Source: Prochlorococcus sp. AG-347-B23
GTDB taxonomy: Bacteria > Cyanobacteriota > Cyanobacteriia > PCC-6307 > Cyanobiaceae
Assembly (NCBI GenBank): GCA_003281715.1
Contig: QCBE01000001.1
Coordinates: 33,711 to 97,710 of the forward strand
Length of the DNA: 64,000 bases
Reading direction: 5' to 3'
Shown: positions 1 through 9,746 of the stretch, piece by piece
How positions within the stretch are numbered: position 1 is the first letter of the stretch
Layout: every line of letters starts with the position of its first letter
Made by a program: the position numbers and the translations under genes
The notes under the pieces: generated by a model
Databases searched by the model: none
The model's input: the letters and a program-made list of their open reading frames with translations, nothing else
What the model was told of the DNA's origin: nothing

Positions 1-394
1 TTATCGAAAAATGTGGATACAAGGGTATTACAACAACTTGATCTACGCCATCAGCTTTCATATCAGCAATTGCTGATTCTGTAAAAGGATGCCAATATCT
101 CATAGCGATATAGGTAGTAGCATTAAACCCTTTGTCCCTTAATTTAGATTGTAATTCTCTTGCTTGTTGTTCAGTTATCCTTCTGATAGGTGAACCCCCA
201 CCTATGGAAAGGTAGGCCTGTTGTGAAGTGGTACTCCTAAGCGTACTGATTAACCAAGCTAGGGGCTTTTGAAAAACAGGGAATGGAGTCCTGATTATTT
301 CTGGATCAGAGAAAAGATTGTATAAGAATGGGCCTACATCAGTAATGCGTTCAGGCCCTCCTAAATTCATTAGTAAGACGCCTATTTTATCCAT
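1..394 (-). CDS. hemH: Ferrochelatase, N-terminal part (cut by window start)
   Basis: Reading the minus strand from the ATG at 392-394 gives 131 residues that run off the window. The protein begins [15 protein letters not shown], the usual ferrochelatase opening, and continues with a [10 protein letters not shown] segment and [10 protein letters not shown], both typical of the family. The enzyme inserts ferrous iron into protoporphyrin IX, the last step of haem synthesis. Cyanobacterial ferrochelatases often carry a C-terminal Hli-like helix, but that end lies outside the window. The gene is divergent from the recombinase at 460, with 65 bases between them. Confidence 0.95.
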   Translation of the reverse strand, partial: MDKIGVLLMNLGGPERITDVGPFLYNLFSDPEIIRTPFPVFQKPLAWLISTLRSTTSQQAYLSIGGGSPIRRITEQQARELQSKLRDKGFNATTYIAMRYWHPFTESAIADMKADGVDQVVVIPLYPHFSI

Positions 395-459
395 TTAAAG
401 TTTATGGAGATTGAAAATCAACATTAAAAACGTCATTATAAGGTCAATTATATAAGTAA

Positions 460-1629
460 ATGAACGTAATTCAGGAAATTAATAATGTCAATGATAAATT
501 TGCTACTCAAGGAAGCAAGCTTAAAATTGAGAAAAGAGGAGAGAAATTAAATATTCGTGGTTCACTACCCTCCAAAGAAGATAACAATTACTTTAAAATT
601 CAAAGAATATCTCTTGGTTTAAAGGCAGATATTTCTGGATTAGAGGAGGCCAAAAAAAAATTACAATTAATCAATTTGCAATTGGAATTGAATCAATTTG
701 ATTGGATTAATTGGATAGGCAAGCCTTATAAAAAGGAAATAAGAGATGGGTTTGAATTTCCAAAAAGATTAAATCAATTTGAAGAATTTTTTTTTAAAGA
801 AAATAAAAGTAATTTTCGAACCAGCACTAGAAAAACTACTTGGAGAAGTTCTTACAAACCATATATGAAAAGAATCCTAAATATTTACAATGACTATGAG
901 AATGATGCTTTAGAAAAAATATTTCAAAAAACACTTGAAAGTTATAAGGAAGGAACCAGAAGTAGGAAACAATGCGCAACCTCTTTAAGTGTTTTGGCTA
1001 AGTTTTTGGATATTAAACTACCAGAAGATTGGAAATTAAATTCTAGAGGATATGGTCTGAAAAAAGCAGGATTTAGGGATCTACCTAAAGATGAATTAAT
1101 AGAGAAACTGTGGGAGAAGATACCAAACAAGTCTTGGAAATTTGTTTTTGGTCTGATGGCTACATATGGATTAAGGAATCATGAAGTATTTTTTTGTGAC
1201 TTAAGTTCTCTTACTAATTTTGGGGACAAAATTATTAGAGTTTTACCTACAACTAAAACTGGGGAACATCAAGTTTGGCCATTTCATCCTGAATGGGTGG
1301 AAAAGTTCGAATTATCAAAACTTGGTGAAAATCCAGAACTTCTACCAAATATTAATAGAGACCTTAAAATTACGACCTTACAGAATATTGGAAAAAAAAT
1401 TACAGACCAATTTAAGCGTTACTCTTTGCAAATAAAACCTTATGACCTGAGGCATGCTTGGGCAGTTAGAACAATTTTTTATGATTTACCTGATACTGTG
1501 GCTGCCAGAATGATGGGACATTCGGTTAGTTTACATACTCAAACTTATCACCACTGGATTACTAAAAGAGATCAACAACAGGCAGTAAATAATGCACTTT
1601 TAAAAGTTAAGAGAGTTAAAAATATTTAA
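460..1629 (+). CDS. Tyrosine recombinase / phage-integrase-family protein
   Basis: A 389-residue protein whose C-terminal half matches the tyrosine recombinase catalytic domain. The first arginine box is GLRNHE (R239), the second is YDLRHAWAVR (R331), followed by MMGHS (H354) and the nucleophile in TQTYHHW (Y363). The usual histidine of HxxR is a tyrosine (Y328). The N-terminal half is lysine-rich and probably binds DNA. The gene sits alone between core genes hemH and cobO, with no tRNA, excisionase or phage genes nearby, so it looks resident rather than part of a recent element. Whether it acts in chromosome-dimer resolution or on another target cannot be told from the sequence. Confidence 0.85.
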   Translation: MNVIQEINNVNDKFATQGSKLKIEKRGEKLNIRGSLPSKEDNNYFKIQRISLGLKADISGLEEAKKKLQLINLQLELNQFDWINWIGKPYKKEIRDGFEFPKRLNQFEEFFFKENKSNFRTSTRKTTWRSSYKPYMKRILNIYNDYENDALEKIFQKTLESYKEGTRSRKQCATSLSVLAKFLDIKLPEDWKLNSRGYGLKKAGFRDLPKDELIEKLWEKIPNKSWKFVFGLMATYGLRNHEVFFCDLSSLTNFGDKIIRVLPTTKTGEHQVWPFHPEWVEKFELSKLGENPELLPNINRDLKITTLQNIGKKITDQFKRYSLQIKPYDLRHAWAVRTIFYDLPDTVAARMMGHSVSLHTQTYHHWITKRDQQQAVNNALLKVKRVKNI

Positions 1630-1663
1630 AGATTTATAATAAAAAAATAAAAATAAGGGTCAT

Positions 1664-2356
1664 ATGCAAGAAAAAACCCCATCTTCCGAGAAAATATTTA
1701 ACCTCGATAATCAAGCAAATAAGCTTGGAATGGGAGGCAAATTATCACCTGATATCGATGAGAGCTCATATAAAAAAAGAATGCAGCAAAGAAAAGATAT
1801 TCAAGCCGAAAGACTACAAATTAGAAAAACTAAAAAAGGATTATTGATTGTTTTCACAGGAAATGGCAAGGGCAAGACAACTGCATCTTTAGGTATGGCT
1901 TTAAGGACGATAGGGCATGGCTATAAAGTAGCAATAATTCAATTTATCAAAGGAGGCTGGACCACTGGAGAAGAAAAAGCACTTAAAAACTTGTCTTCAA
2001 GCATATCTTGGCATTCATTAGGAGAGGGATTTACTTGGGAAACACAAGATAGAATAAGAGATGAAAAGTTAGTTCAAGGGGCTTGGCAACTAGCCAAAAA
2101 ATACATACAAAACGAATCTTATAAACTTATCATTCTTGATGAAATTAATATCGCGACAAAACTTGGTTATCTTGCACCCGAAGAAATAATCACTTTTTTA
2201 AAAAGCTTAAATAATAGAAAAAATCATATTGTTTTAACTGGAAGGGGAGCATCTGATTCAATTATCAATTACGCTGATCTAGTTACAGAAATGAAACTAA
2301 TAAGACATCCATTTAAAGAACAAGGAATAAAAGCACAAAAGTGTGTTGAATTTTAG
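1664..2356 (+). CDS. cobO: Cob(I)yrinic acid a,c-diamide adenosyltransferase
   Basis: A 230-residue protein with the P-loop GNGKGKTT at residues 66-73 and the CobO/BtuR features FIKGGWTTGEE and LIILDEIN. It transfers the 5'-deoxyadenosyl group from ATP to the cobalt of corrinoids during cobalamin (in cyanobacteria, pseudocobalamin) synthesis. The first 60 residues form a charged extension before the core fold. The ATG at 1664 is preceded by an AAGGG stretch that may serve as a weak ribosome site. cobK and cobM lie elsewhere in this window, so the pathway is scattered rather than in one operon. Confidence 0.93.
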   Translation: MQEKTPSSEKIFNLDNQANKLGMGGKLSPDIDESSYKKRMQQRKDIQAERLQIRKTKKGLLIVFTGNGKGKTTASLGMALRTIGHGYKVAIIQFIKGGWTTGEEKALKNLSSSISWHSLGEGFTWETQDRIRDEKLVQGAWQLAKKYIQNESYKLIILDEINIATKLGYLAPEEIITFLKSLNNRKNHIVLTGRGASDSIINYADLVTEMKLIRHPFKEQGIKAQKCVEF

Positions 2357-2483
2357 TTGAAGTAAATTATTGTTTAAATATTCTTTAGGCAGGTTTAGAA
2401 ATGTTTAAAGACGCAAGCAATATCTGAACAAAAAATAAATTTGGTGCATTTACTTGCTAAGGTCTTAAAAGTAGAATTATTGA

Positions 2484-3188
2484 ATGACTTACAAAAGAGT
2501 TCTCTTAAAACTTAGTGGTGAAGCACTAATGGGTGAAAAACCTTATGGTATTGATCCTGCTATAGTTCAGTCAATTGCAGAGGATGTTTCAAAAGTAGTC
2601 GAAAATAATGTACAACTTGCAATAGTTGTTGGTGGTGGAAACATTTTTAGAGGGCTTAAAGGATCTGCAGACGGAATGGATCGCGCGACGGCTGATTATG
2701 TAGGGATGCTAGCAACAGTAATGAACGCAATTTCACTTCAAGATGGTCTTGAAAGAGTAGGAGTTGCCACCAGAGTGCAAACAGCAATCGAAATGCAGGA
2801 AATTGCCGAACCCTACATTAGAAGAAGAGCCATGAGGCATCTAGAAAAAGGGAGAGTTGTGGTCTTTGGGGGTGGATGCGGAAATCCATTTTTCACAACT
2901 GACACTACGGCGGCTCTTAGGGCAGCGGAGATAAATGCTGAAGTTGTCATGAAGGCAACCAAAGTTGATGGAGTATATAATTGTGATCCCAATAAATTTA
3001 AAGATGCAAAAAAATATTCCTCTCTAAGTTATCAACAAGTTCTTAGCGATGAAATTGCAGTAATGGATAGTACTGCAATTGCACTATGCAAAGATAATAA
3101 TATCCCTATCATGGTATTTGATATATTCAAAAAAGGGAACATCTCTAAAGCTGTTGCTGGGGATCCTATAGGTTCATTAATTAGTTAA
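2484..3188 (+). CDS. pyrH: Uridylate kinase (UMP kinase)
   Basis: A 234-residue amino-acid-kinase-fold protein, the normal size for bacterial UMP kinase. It carries KLSGEALMG near the N-terminus, GGGNIFRG at residues 50-57 and [19 protein letters not shown], which are the nucleotide and UMP binding segments. It phosphorylates UMP to UDP and is normally feedback-inhibited by UTP. The frr gene follows after 21 bases, the common bacterial pyrH-frr order, suggesting one transcript that also includes the flavoprotein gene at 3755. Confidence 0.97.
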   Translation: MTYKRVLLKLSGEALMGEKPYGIDPAIVQSIAEDVSKVVENNVQLAIVVGGGNIFRGLKGSADGMDRATADYVGMLATVMNAISLQDGLERVGVATRVQTAIEMQEIAEPYIRRRAMRHLEKGRVVVFGGGCGNPFFTTDTTAALRAAEINAEVVMKATKVDGVYNCDPNKFKDAKKYSSLSYQQVLSDEIAVMDSTAIALCKDNNIPIMVFDIFKKGNISKAVAGDPIGSLIS

Positions 3189-3209
3189 ATCTTTTTTAAA
3201 TTTTTTATT

Positions 3210-3758
3210 ATGAAAGAAAAAGAAATTCAAGATAATATGAATAAAAGTATTGAAGCCACACAAAGAAACTTTAATACAATTAGGACAGGTAGAGCTAATG
3301 CTTCCTTGTTAGACAGAGTAAGTGTTGAGTACTATGGAGCAGAAACACCAATTAAATCGCTTGCCACTATAAGCACAGTTGATTCGCAAACAATTTCAAT
3401 ACAACCTTTCGATATTTCATGTTTACAAGCGATAGAGAAATCTATTTCTATGAGTGATTTAGGTATTACTCCAAATAATGATGGGAAAGTAATACGAATA
3501 AATGTTCCTCCTTTGACAGAAGAAAGAAGAAAAGAATTTTGTAAATTAGCATCTAAATATGCAGAGGAAGGAAAAGTAGCTTTGAGAAATATCAGAAGAG
3601 ATGCTGTTGATAAAGAAAAAAAGGACGAAAAAGATGGACTTATTTCTATTGACGAATCGAGAGATAATCAATCAGAAATTCAGAAAATTACTGATAAATA
3701 TATTGCTTTAATAGAAACTAAATTATCTGAGAAAGAGAAGGAAATTCTAAAAGTTTGA
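3210..3758 (+). CDS. frr: Ribosome recycling factor
   Basis: A 182-residue protein, close to the usual 185. The motifs [15 protein letters not shown] and [13 protein letters not shown] are diagnostic. It splits post-termination ribosomes together with EF-G. The gene is directly downstream of pyrH. Its last codons overlap the TTG start of the next gene (TTGA overlap at 3755-3758), so translation of the two is probably coupled. Confidence 0.97.
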   Translation: MKEKEIQDNMNKSIEATQRNFNTIRTGRANASLLDRVSVEYYGAETPIKSLATISTVDSQTISIQPFDISCLQAIEKSISMSDLGITPNNDGKVIRINVPPLTEERRKEFCKLASKYAEEGKVALRNIRRDAVDKEKKDEKDGLISIDESRDNQSEIQKITDKYIALIETKLSEKEKEILKV

Positions 3759-4888
3759 TAGGATTTGACGTTGTAATAATTGGTGGAGGTTTATCAGGAT
3801 GTTCCACCGCTCTAAACTTATCAAAGAAAGGATATTCAGTTTTAATTATTGAAAAAGAAAAATCCCAAGATTACAAACCATGTGCAGGTGGGATGGCATC
3901 TTCAATGCAAAGATTTCTTCCTTTAAATATAGAAGATTGCGTAGAATCAAAAATTAAGAATGTTGAATTCAGATGGAAGGCTGCAGATAATGTAACTGCT
4001 GATCTGACTGGTGAATCCCCATTTTGGATTATTAAAAGAGAGAAACTTGATCAATTATTGCTTAATGAGTCCTTGAGAAATGGAGTTCAAATTATAAGAC
4101 CATTATTGATAGAAAAAATCGTAAATAAAAATGATAAATGGGAAATTACTTGTGATAATAAATGTAAATATATATCTGAATTTATTGTTATTGCAGATGG
4201 ATCCCAGTCTAAATGGGTAGGATATTTTAATTTAGGTCCAAGAAAACCGAAATTTGCGAATACAATCTCACTAAGATTAAAAGGTTTAGGTGAAATTCCT
4301 GGAGATGCAGTTAGATTTGAGTTTGGATTTATAAAATACGGGTTTGCATGGGCATTCCCCCTAAGAGAAAGCTTAAATATTGGCTTAGGTACCTTTATAA
4401 ATAATGGTCTCTTAGAAAATCAGGCTATAAATAAACAAGTGATCAGAAGCTTCGGTTTTGATGATTTCCCTTACAAAACAATTCTTAAGAAACTGAGAAT
4501 ATGGAATGGCTTCCACTCAATTAATGGCGACAAAGTTTTAGCGGTTGGAGATGCAGCATCTCTATGTGATCCATTTTTAGCTGAGGGAATTAGACCATCT
4601 CTAATTAGCAGTTTTTATGCTGCAGAATATATAGATCAGTGCCTATCAGGGAAAGTAGATGATTTAAATCTTTATACGAAAAAAATTAACAACATTTGGG
4701 GGAAATCAATGGCCTGGGGTAGGAGAATAGCCCAAGTATTTTATAGATTTCCCAGAACTGGTTACCAATTAGGAGTCAAAAGAAAAACAGCACCTAAACG
4801 TATTGCTCAAATATTATCAGGAGAAATGAGTTATGAAGACATTGCTAAAAGAGTTATTAGAAGACTTTTAACAAAAAATGATACTTAG
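3755..4888 (+). CDS. FAD-dependent oxidoreductase, geranylgeranyl-reductase family
   Basis: A 377-residue flavoprotein. It has the FAD-binding motif [13 protein letters not shown] near the N-terminus and a second FAD motif, [18 protein letters not shown], around residue 265, as in the geranylgeranyl reductase (ChlP/BchP-like) family. Members reduce isoprenoid double bonds, for example in phytyl or archaeal-lipid chains. In cyanobacteria ChlP itself is longer and better conserved, so this is likely a paralogue with an unknown substrate. The start is TTG, overlapping the frr stop. The family call is safe, the substrate is not. Confidence 0.8.
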   Translation: MIGFDVVIIGGGLSGCSTALNLSKKGYSVLIIEKEKSQDYKPCAGGMASSMQRFLPLNIEDCVESKIKNVEFRWKAADNVTADLTGESPFWIIKREKLDQLLLNESLRNGVQIIRPLLIEKIVNKNDKWEITCDNKCKYISEFIVIADGSQSKWVGYFNLGPRKPKFANTISLRLKGLGEIPGDAVRFEFGFIKYGFAWAFPLRESLNIGLGTFINNGLLENQAINKQVIRSFGFDDFPYKTILKKLRIWNGFHSINGDKVLAVGDAASLCDPFLAEGIRPSLISSFYAAEYIDQCLSGKVDDLNLYTKKINNIWGKSMAWGRRIAQVFYRFPRTGYQLGVKRKTAPKRIAQILSGEMSYEDIAKRVIRRLLTKNDT

Positions 4889-4912
4889 TTGTTTTTTAAT
4901 TCAAACTTAAAT

Positions 4913-5914
4913 TTAGTTAGCAGAAATTAATTTATGATTTTTAATTTCTGAATATCTCTCAAGAAGCAGCTCTTCCAATTCTTCTATGGCCTTACTAAAT
5001 CCAGTGATACCTTCACTAAGCTTCTCACTCGCCATTTGATCTTCCAACATACTTAATCTGAAATCTTTTTCTTCAAATTCGTAGTCAAAAGAATTATTTA
5101 TTTGAGTAGTTAGATTTAATTTTCTAATTAAATCTCCTTTTTCTTTTTTTAGTTCCTCAAGAAATTTAGGTGCTATTGTTAAAAGATCACAGCCAGCTAA
5201 TTCTTTTATTTCATCAAGGTTCCTAAAACTTGCTCCCATTACTTCAGTCTTGAATCCTTTTTCTTTAAAATACTTATAAATTTGTGTAACCGAAATAACA
5301 CCAGGGTCTTCAGCACCAGCAAAACTAGTTTTACCAGTTTTTGCTTTATGCCAATCCAATATACGGCCAACGAACGGAGAAATTAGAGTTATCTTTGCAT
5401 TGGCACAAGTTACCGCTTGACAGAAGTTAAAAAGTAAAGTTAAGTTGCACCTAATACCCTCTTTTTCCAATATTTCAGCTGCCTTAATTCCCTCCCAAGT
5501 TGCAGCAATCTTAATCAAAATTCTTTCCTTACCAATTCCAAAATTTTTGTAAAGATTGATCAATTTTCTCGCTTTCTCTACCGTAGCTTCGGTGTCAAAG
5601 CTCAGCCTTGCATCAACTTCTGTAGATACTCGCCCTGAAATAATTTTCAATATTTCTTTTCCAAAAAATACTGAAACTTGATCAACAGTTTCTTTAATTA
5701 ATTCAATTTCGGAGAATCCTTGGGGCAATGCATTTTCTGAACTTTCTAGAGCTTTATCAATTAATTTCACATAATCAGGATTCTTAGCGGCAGCAAGTAT
5801 TAGGGATGGATTTGTGGTGGCATCTCTTGGTTGAAATTTTTTTATCGAATCTAAATCTCCAGTATCAGCAACAACAACGGTCATTGAGGACAATTGTTCT
5901 AAAATTGATTTCAT
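4913..5914 (-). CDS. tal: Transaldolase
   Basis: A 333-residue class I transaldolase. It has the N-terminal signature RDATTNPSL and the Schiff-base lysine K135 within [13 protein letters not shown]. It moves a dihydroxyacetone unit between sugar phosphates in the pentose phosphate pathway, and in marine cyanobacteria is usually most active at dusk or in the dark. The length matches the TalB-type enzyme. It lies downstream of ftsI on the same strand, 89 bases away, and converges with the flavoprotein gene. Confidence 0.96.
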   Translation of the reverse strand: MKSILEQLSSMTVVVADTGDLDSIKKFQPRDATTNPSLILAAAKNPDYVKLIDKALESSENALPQGFSEIELIKETVDQVSVFFGKEILKIISGRVSTEVDARLSFDTEATVEKARKLINLYKNFGIGKERILIKIAATWEGIKAAEILEKEGIRCNLTLLFNFCQAVTCANAKITLISPFVGRILDWHKAKTGKTSFAGAEDPGVISVTQIYKYFKEKGFKTEVMGASFRNLDEIKELAGCDLLTIAPKFLEELKKEKGDLIRKLNLTTQINNSFDYEFEEKDFRLSMLEDQMASEKLSEGITGFSKAIEELEELLLERYSEIKNHKLISAN

Positions 5915-5953
5915 GTCTAGTTAACATACTTATACACAAACTAGCTTTAATTC

Positions 5954-5969
5954 CTGATGAAATCATCAG
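5954..5969. other. Small perfect hairpin between ftsI and tal
   Basis: CTGATGA and TCATCAG form a 7-base perfect stem with a 2-base loop. No T-run follows on the minus strand, so a classical intrinsic terminator is unlikely. It could be a processing site, a dimeric operator or chance. Confidence 0.3.
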
Positions 5970-6003
5970 ATAGTGAATTAAATATCTATAAAATTGGAAA
6001 ATT

Positions 6004-7755
6004 TTAGGGTTTTTTAACAATCATTCCATGATCTTTAATATTAGGAGGTATTTTTTCAATTACTATCAAACTCTCGATAATTTCTTTCGCAACTGGCACT
6101 GCAACAGTTGAACCATATGCATATGATTTAGATGGCTCATCAACGACTACAAGAACACCATATTTTGGATCATTAACTGGTAAGGTCGCGACAAAACTAC
6201 AAACTTTTTTGCTTGTATAAGAACCATTTAAAGCTTTTTGAGAAGTGCCCGTTTTTCCAGCTATCCTATAACCTTCGATTTTTACTCCAGCTCCACTACC
6301 TTTATCAACTACGCTCTCCATCCATTCAAGAACAGTTTTAGAAACCTCGTGTGAAAAAAATTGTTTTTTTTGATTTTTATTAAATCTTTCTTTGAAAGTT
6401 GAGGTTACATGAGGAGTGACTTCAAAACCCCCATTTGCTATAGCCGCATGAAGTTGAATCAATTTAAGTGGCGAGATTGAGAAACCTTTACCAAAAGAAG
6501 TTACGGCAGGCTCAATTGATTGATTTACAAATAAATCTTTTCTCTTTAGTTGGCCAGCAGTTGATTCAAATAAGTCAGTCTCTAAATTTTTATTTATACC
6601 TAAATTTTTTAGCCAATCCCAATAAATTGTGGGGTCTAAATTTTGCATTATTTTTACCATCCCAACATTACTTGAAACCTGCAAAACTTTTGGATAGTCA
6701 ATGTATCCATTACCTTTTTTATCCCAATTAGAAAGTGTCCATCCTCCAACATTAATTTTTCCAATATCTTCAACTAAACCATCTTTCTGGATTACTTTTT
6801 CTTCTAGGGCTAAGGCAAGATTAATAGGTTTAAAAGTTGAACCAGGCTCAAATAAATCTTGAGAATACCAACCCCTAAAGAGTTCAGAATCATACTGCCA
6901 GAATTTATTCGGATCATATGAAGGGACCGTAACCAAAGAAAGAATCTGACCATTATTTACATCCATAACGATTGCAAATCCCTTCTTTGCTTTCCATGTG
7001 CTTACTTGTTTTGATAGTGCGTTGAATGAAGCTTTCTGTAACTTTGAATCAATAGTGAGGCCTAAACTCTTGTAATCAGAAACAAAATCACCTGGTGCTG
7101 AATTATCAGGTAGGGGGGTTCCATCTCCTCCTCTTTTTATTAAATGACCTTTATTAAAAACCTTAATTTGATTATCTAAATGAAGCTCTAAACCTGCTGA
7201 ACCTATATTCTCATCATTAACAAAACCGACAAGATTAGAGTAAAGCTCCCCTTGTGGATAATATCTTTGCGAATATTTAAACAAATCAAGTCCGCTTATT
7301 TGAAGGTTTTTGATCTTTTCTGCCTTTTCTTCAGAAATTTTATCCAAAAGCTTAATACCACTTTTTTTATTGTTAAATTTTCCCAAGAGTATTTCATTTT
7401 TAATATTAAGGATAGGCGACAATTTTTTTACAACTTCTTCAATACTGCGAACTCTATTAATTGGATCACCAAGAAAATTAAAATATTGTGGGTGGGCCCA
7501 TAATCTATAGAGTGGTTTATCGTAAGCAATTAGTCTATTATTTCTATCAACAATCGCTCTTCTCTTTTTTAAGGAGTTAGTTTTAGAAAACTGTATTAAT
7601 CTAGCTTTCCTTTGCAAATCAGAAGCGTTAAAGACTTGCAAATTGACTAACCTTCCGAACAAAGAAAATATTAACAACAAGCTAAAAATATAGAGAAATT
7701 TAAATCTCCTTCGATCAAGGGATGCTAAACGAACGAATTTTTTATATTTTTTCAT
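6004..7755 (-). CDS. ftsI: Penicillin-binding protein, FtsI-type cell-division transpeptidase
   Basis: A 583-residue class B PBP. A single N-terminal membrane helix (about residues 18-37) is followed by the dimerisation domain and a transpeptidase domain with all three motifs: STFK (S306 to K309), SSN (361-363) and KTG (501-503). It cross-links septal peptidoglycan. The start codon shares one base with the stop of the small upstream membrane-protein gene (TAATG), the arrangement expected of an ftsL-ftsI pair. Confidence 0.94.
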   Translation of the reverse strand: MKKYKKFVRLASLDRRRFKFLYIFSLLLIFSLFGRLVNLQVFNASDLQRKARLIQFSKTNSLKKRRAIVDRNNRLIAYDKPLYRLWAHPQYFNFLGDPINRVRSIEEVVKKLSPILNIKNEILLGKFNNKKSGIKLLDKISEEKAEKIKNLQISGLDLFKYSQRYYPQGELYSNLVGFVNDENIGSAGLELHLDNQIKVFNKGHLIKRGGDGTPLPDNSAPGDFVSDYKSLGLTIDSKLQKASFNALSKQVSTWKAKKGFAIVMDVNNGQILSLVTVPSYDPNKFWQYDSELFRGWYSQDLFEPGSTFKPINLALALEEKVIQKDGLVEDIGKINVGGWTLSNWDKKGNGYIDYPKVLQVSSNVGMVKIMQNLDPTIYWDWLKNLGINKNLETDLFESTAGQLKRKDLFVNQSIEPAVTSFGKGFSISPLKLIQLHAAIANGGFEVTPHVTSTFKERFNKNQKKQFFSHEVSKTVLEWMESVVDKGSGAGVKIEGYRIAGKTGTSQKALNGSYTSKKVCSFVATLPVNDPKYGVLVVVDEPSKSYAYGSTVAVPVAKEIIESLIVIEKIPPNIKDHGMIVKKP

Positions 7756-8183
7756 TAATATCCCCTTTGATATTTGCTATCACTAAAACCTTCAATGAAA
7801 CTACTTAAATTTTTCTTAAATAAACTTTCTTGTTTTTCTGCAATTTTATCTAGATAGATCAAATCTTCAGGTTTAGTTTTTCTATAATTGTTGAGAGACT
7901 CAAGTTCACCTATATAAAATTCCTCAATTTTAGAAATATAATCAATGAGATTATTATTGATAGCTCTTGTTTTAGATAAAGAATTATATGTATTAGACCA
8001 TTTTCTTTGACTATCAAAAGATAAGAAAAATAATATAAAAATTAAAACTAAAAGGGAGATATTAATAGTGTCGAATATTTGATGTATTAATTTGATGTTG
8101 ATTATAGATATTTTTTCGAAATTTTTTTTACTATCAAATGAAACTTTTTTTTTAAAATTAAGTTTATTCCCATAAGGTTTCAT
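7755..8183 (-). CDS. Small bitopic membrane protein, FtsL-like candidate
   Basis: A 142-residue protein with a basic N-terminal tail, one hydrophobic helix at about residues 41-56 (LLVLIFILFF), then a polar helical C-terminal segment rich in Leu, Glu and Lys. This topology matches FtsL: short cytoplasmic tail, one helix and a periplasmic coiled coil. The stop overlaps the ftsI start. FtsL diverges too fast for motif identification, so the call rests on topology and position. Confidence 0.6.
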   Translation of the reverse strand: MKPYGNKLNFKKKVSFDSKKNFEKISIINIKLIHQIFDTINISLLVLIFILFFLSFDSQRKWSNTYNSLSKTRAINNNLIDYISKIEEFYIGELESLNNYRKTKPEDLIYLDKIAEKQESLFKKNLSSFIEGFSDSKYQRGY

Positions 8184-8268
8184 CTATGATTTATTTTTTA
8201 AATAAAAAGAAGTGTTATTAATTAAATAAACATCTTTTTGTTCGATTCGCAAGTAAAAATTAGATTCT

Positions 8269-9630
8269 TTATATCCTCAATAAGAACAAATTCAAGAAAG
8301 TCAATCCATTCCATAAAGAATGCATAATAATTGAGGAAAACAAACTCCCTGAAGCAATTCTTGTAATTGCTAATCCAATACCTAGAATAAATAATGGCGG
8401 CATTTCTCCCAAACTTAGATGGGCTAATGCAAAGATAAAAGCTGAAACTATGATGCCCAAAATTACTCCAAAATCTCTTGAAAGTGTTGGTAGTAAAATA
8501 CCGCGAAATATAATCTCCTCAAATAGAGGAGCTAATAGAGTTGTGGTAATAAATAAAAGAATAAATGATAAGTAATTATTATTATTAAGAACAATTTCCA
8601 GCAAAGGGTTACTACCATTCTGATTATCGATCAGACTATTCATAATTAGAGAAATCAATAAAACAAAAGGAACAATTGTTAACCAACCTTTAATTCCCTG
8701 AATGATTGCATATTTTATTGGCAAGAAATTGAAATGTAAATAATCCTTTTTAAAAGTAAATTCACCATTCAAAGATTTAATTTGATAATAAACTATCCCT
8801 AATGGCGGAATAGCCATAAAAAGATATCCAAAGAATATTTTTAAAGATTGAGACAACTCATTAGAGATATTTTTAGAAAAAAGTTCAACCAAACTGATAG
8901 AAAACAAAGGCGATACCACTTCTCCTAAAACGACAAATCCACCTGCAATTAATAAAACCATATCTATTAACTCTAAATCTAAGGATTTAATTTCTTTCCA
9001 ACCATACTTTTTCAAAGATATGGTATTCCATAATATTTTTAGAGCCAGAATAGAGCCAATAAGTATTGTTAGAAGTGGGATGAGTCTGATAGCTAATAGT
9101 TTAAAAAACATTTTGCTTGAAAATGATTTTGTTATTAATGAACTATCGTCAAAATCAAATTTTTTGCTTAAGAGGTGATATAAAAATCTATCTCCTTTAA
9201 ATAAATCAAACTTTTCATAATTGGGGTTGTAAGTATTTTTGATGGATTTTTTTTCTATCTCATCAATCAGAAATTTAAAGTTTTTATTTTCAAAATCTTT
9301 AGATATATTTTTATAGATGATAGAATCATTTGATTCTGAAGTAATAATTCGAATTATTTTATTTCTTTCTGTTAGTTGTTCAAATGAGACCTCAGAAAGT
9401 GATTTATTTATTTGATCAACAGGATCATTAATAATAAAAAATTTTTTAAGATTTACAGGTATCGATTGTACCGATAATTCAGTAATTTCCTGCTCTTTTT
9501 GACTAATATCAAATGAGACAGATGGTCTATTTAAACTATCTCTTAAGCCTTGCTGCCATACAAAGAAAGTTATGACTATAGAAATAAAAGCTAAAGTGAG
9601 TTTTGACTTAGAAATATTTTTAAAGATCAT
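8269..9630 (-). CDS. CPBP-family intramembrane metalloprotease
   Basis: A 453-residue polytopic membrane protein. The C-terminal domain has the CPBP (Rce1-like) motifs: EEIIFRG with E371, E372 and R376, then FALAHLSLG with H404 and MHSLWNG with H437. In front of it lies an unusual extension of about 300 residues: an N-terminal helix, roughly 145 mostly polar residues probably outside the membrane, then several helices. Cyanobacterial homologues often have this long front half. The substrate is unknown. Confidence 0.85.
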   Translation of the reverse strand: MIFKNISKSKLTLAFISIVITFFVWQQGLRDSLNRPSVSFDISQKEQEITELSVQSIPVNLKKFFIINDPVDQINKSLSEVSFEQLTERNKIIRIITSESNDSIIYKNISKDFENKNFKFLIDEIEKKSIKNTYNPNYEKFDLFKGDRFLYHLLSKKFDFDDSSLITKSFSSKMFFKLLAIRLIPLLTILIGSILALKILWNTISLKKYGWKEIKSLDLELIDMVLLIAGGFVVLGEVVSPLFSISLVELFSKNISNELSQSLKIFFGYLFMAIPPLGIVYYQIKSLNGEFTFKKDYLHFNFLPIKYAIIQGIKGWLTIVPFVLLISLIMNSLIDNQNGSNPLLEIVLNNNNYLSFILLFITTTLLAPLFEEIIFRGILLPTLSRDFGVILGIIVSAFIFALAHLSLGEMPPLFILGIGLAITRIASGSLFSSIIMHSLWNGLTFLNLFLLRI

Positions 9631-9746
9631 AACTTATTATATTCTTGAAAACTATACTTAGTTATCATTGAAGTTCAATATATTTATGTATCTATTTTAA
9701 TCACGCCATGAGATGATTAAATTATCTTAATTTTCAAATTTATATA

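Noticed and set aside
1..1629. Genomic island or prophage near the integrase
   Set aside because: Neighbours are core genes (hemH, cobO) with similar base composition. No other phage genes or terminal repeats are visible.
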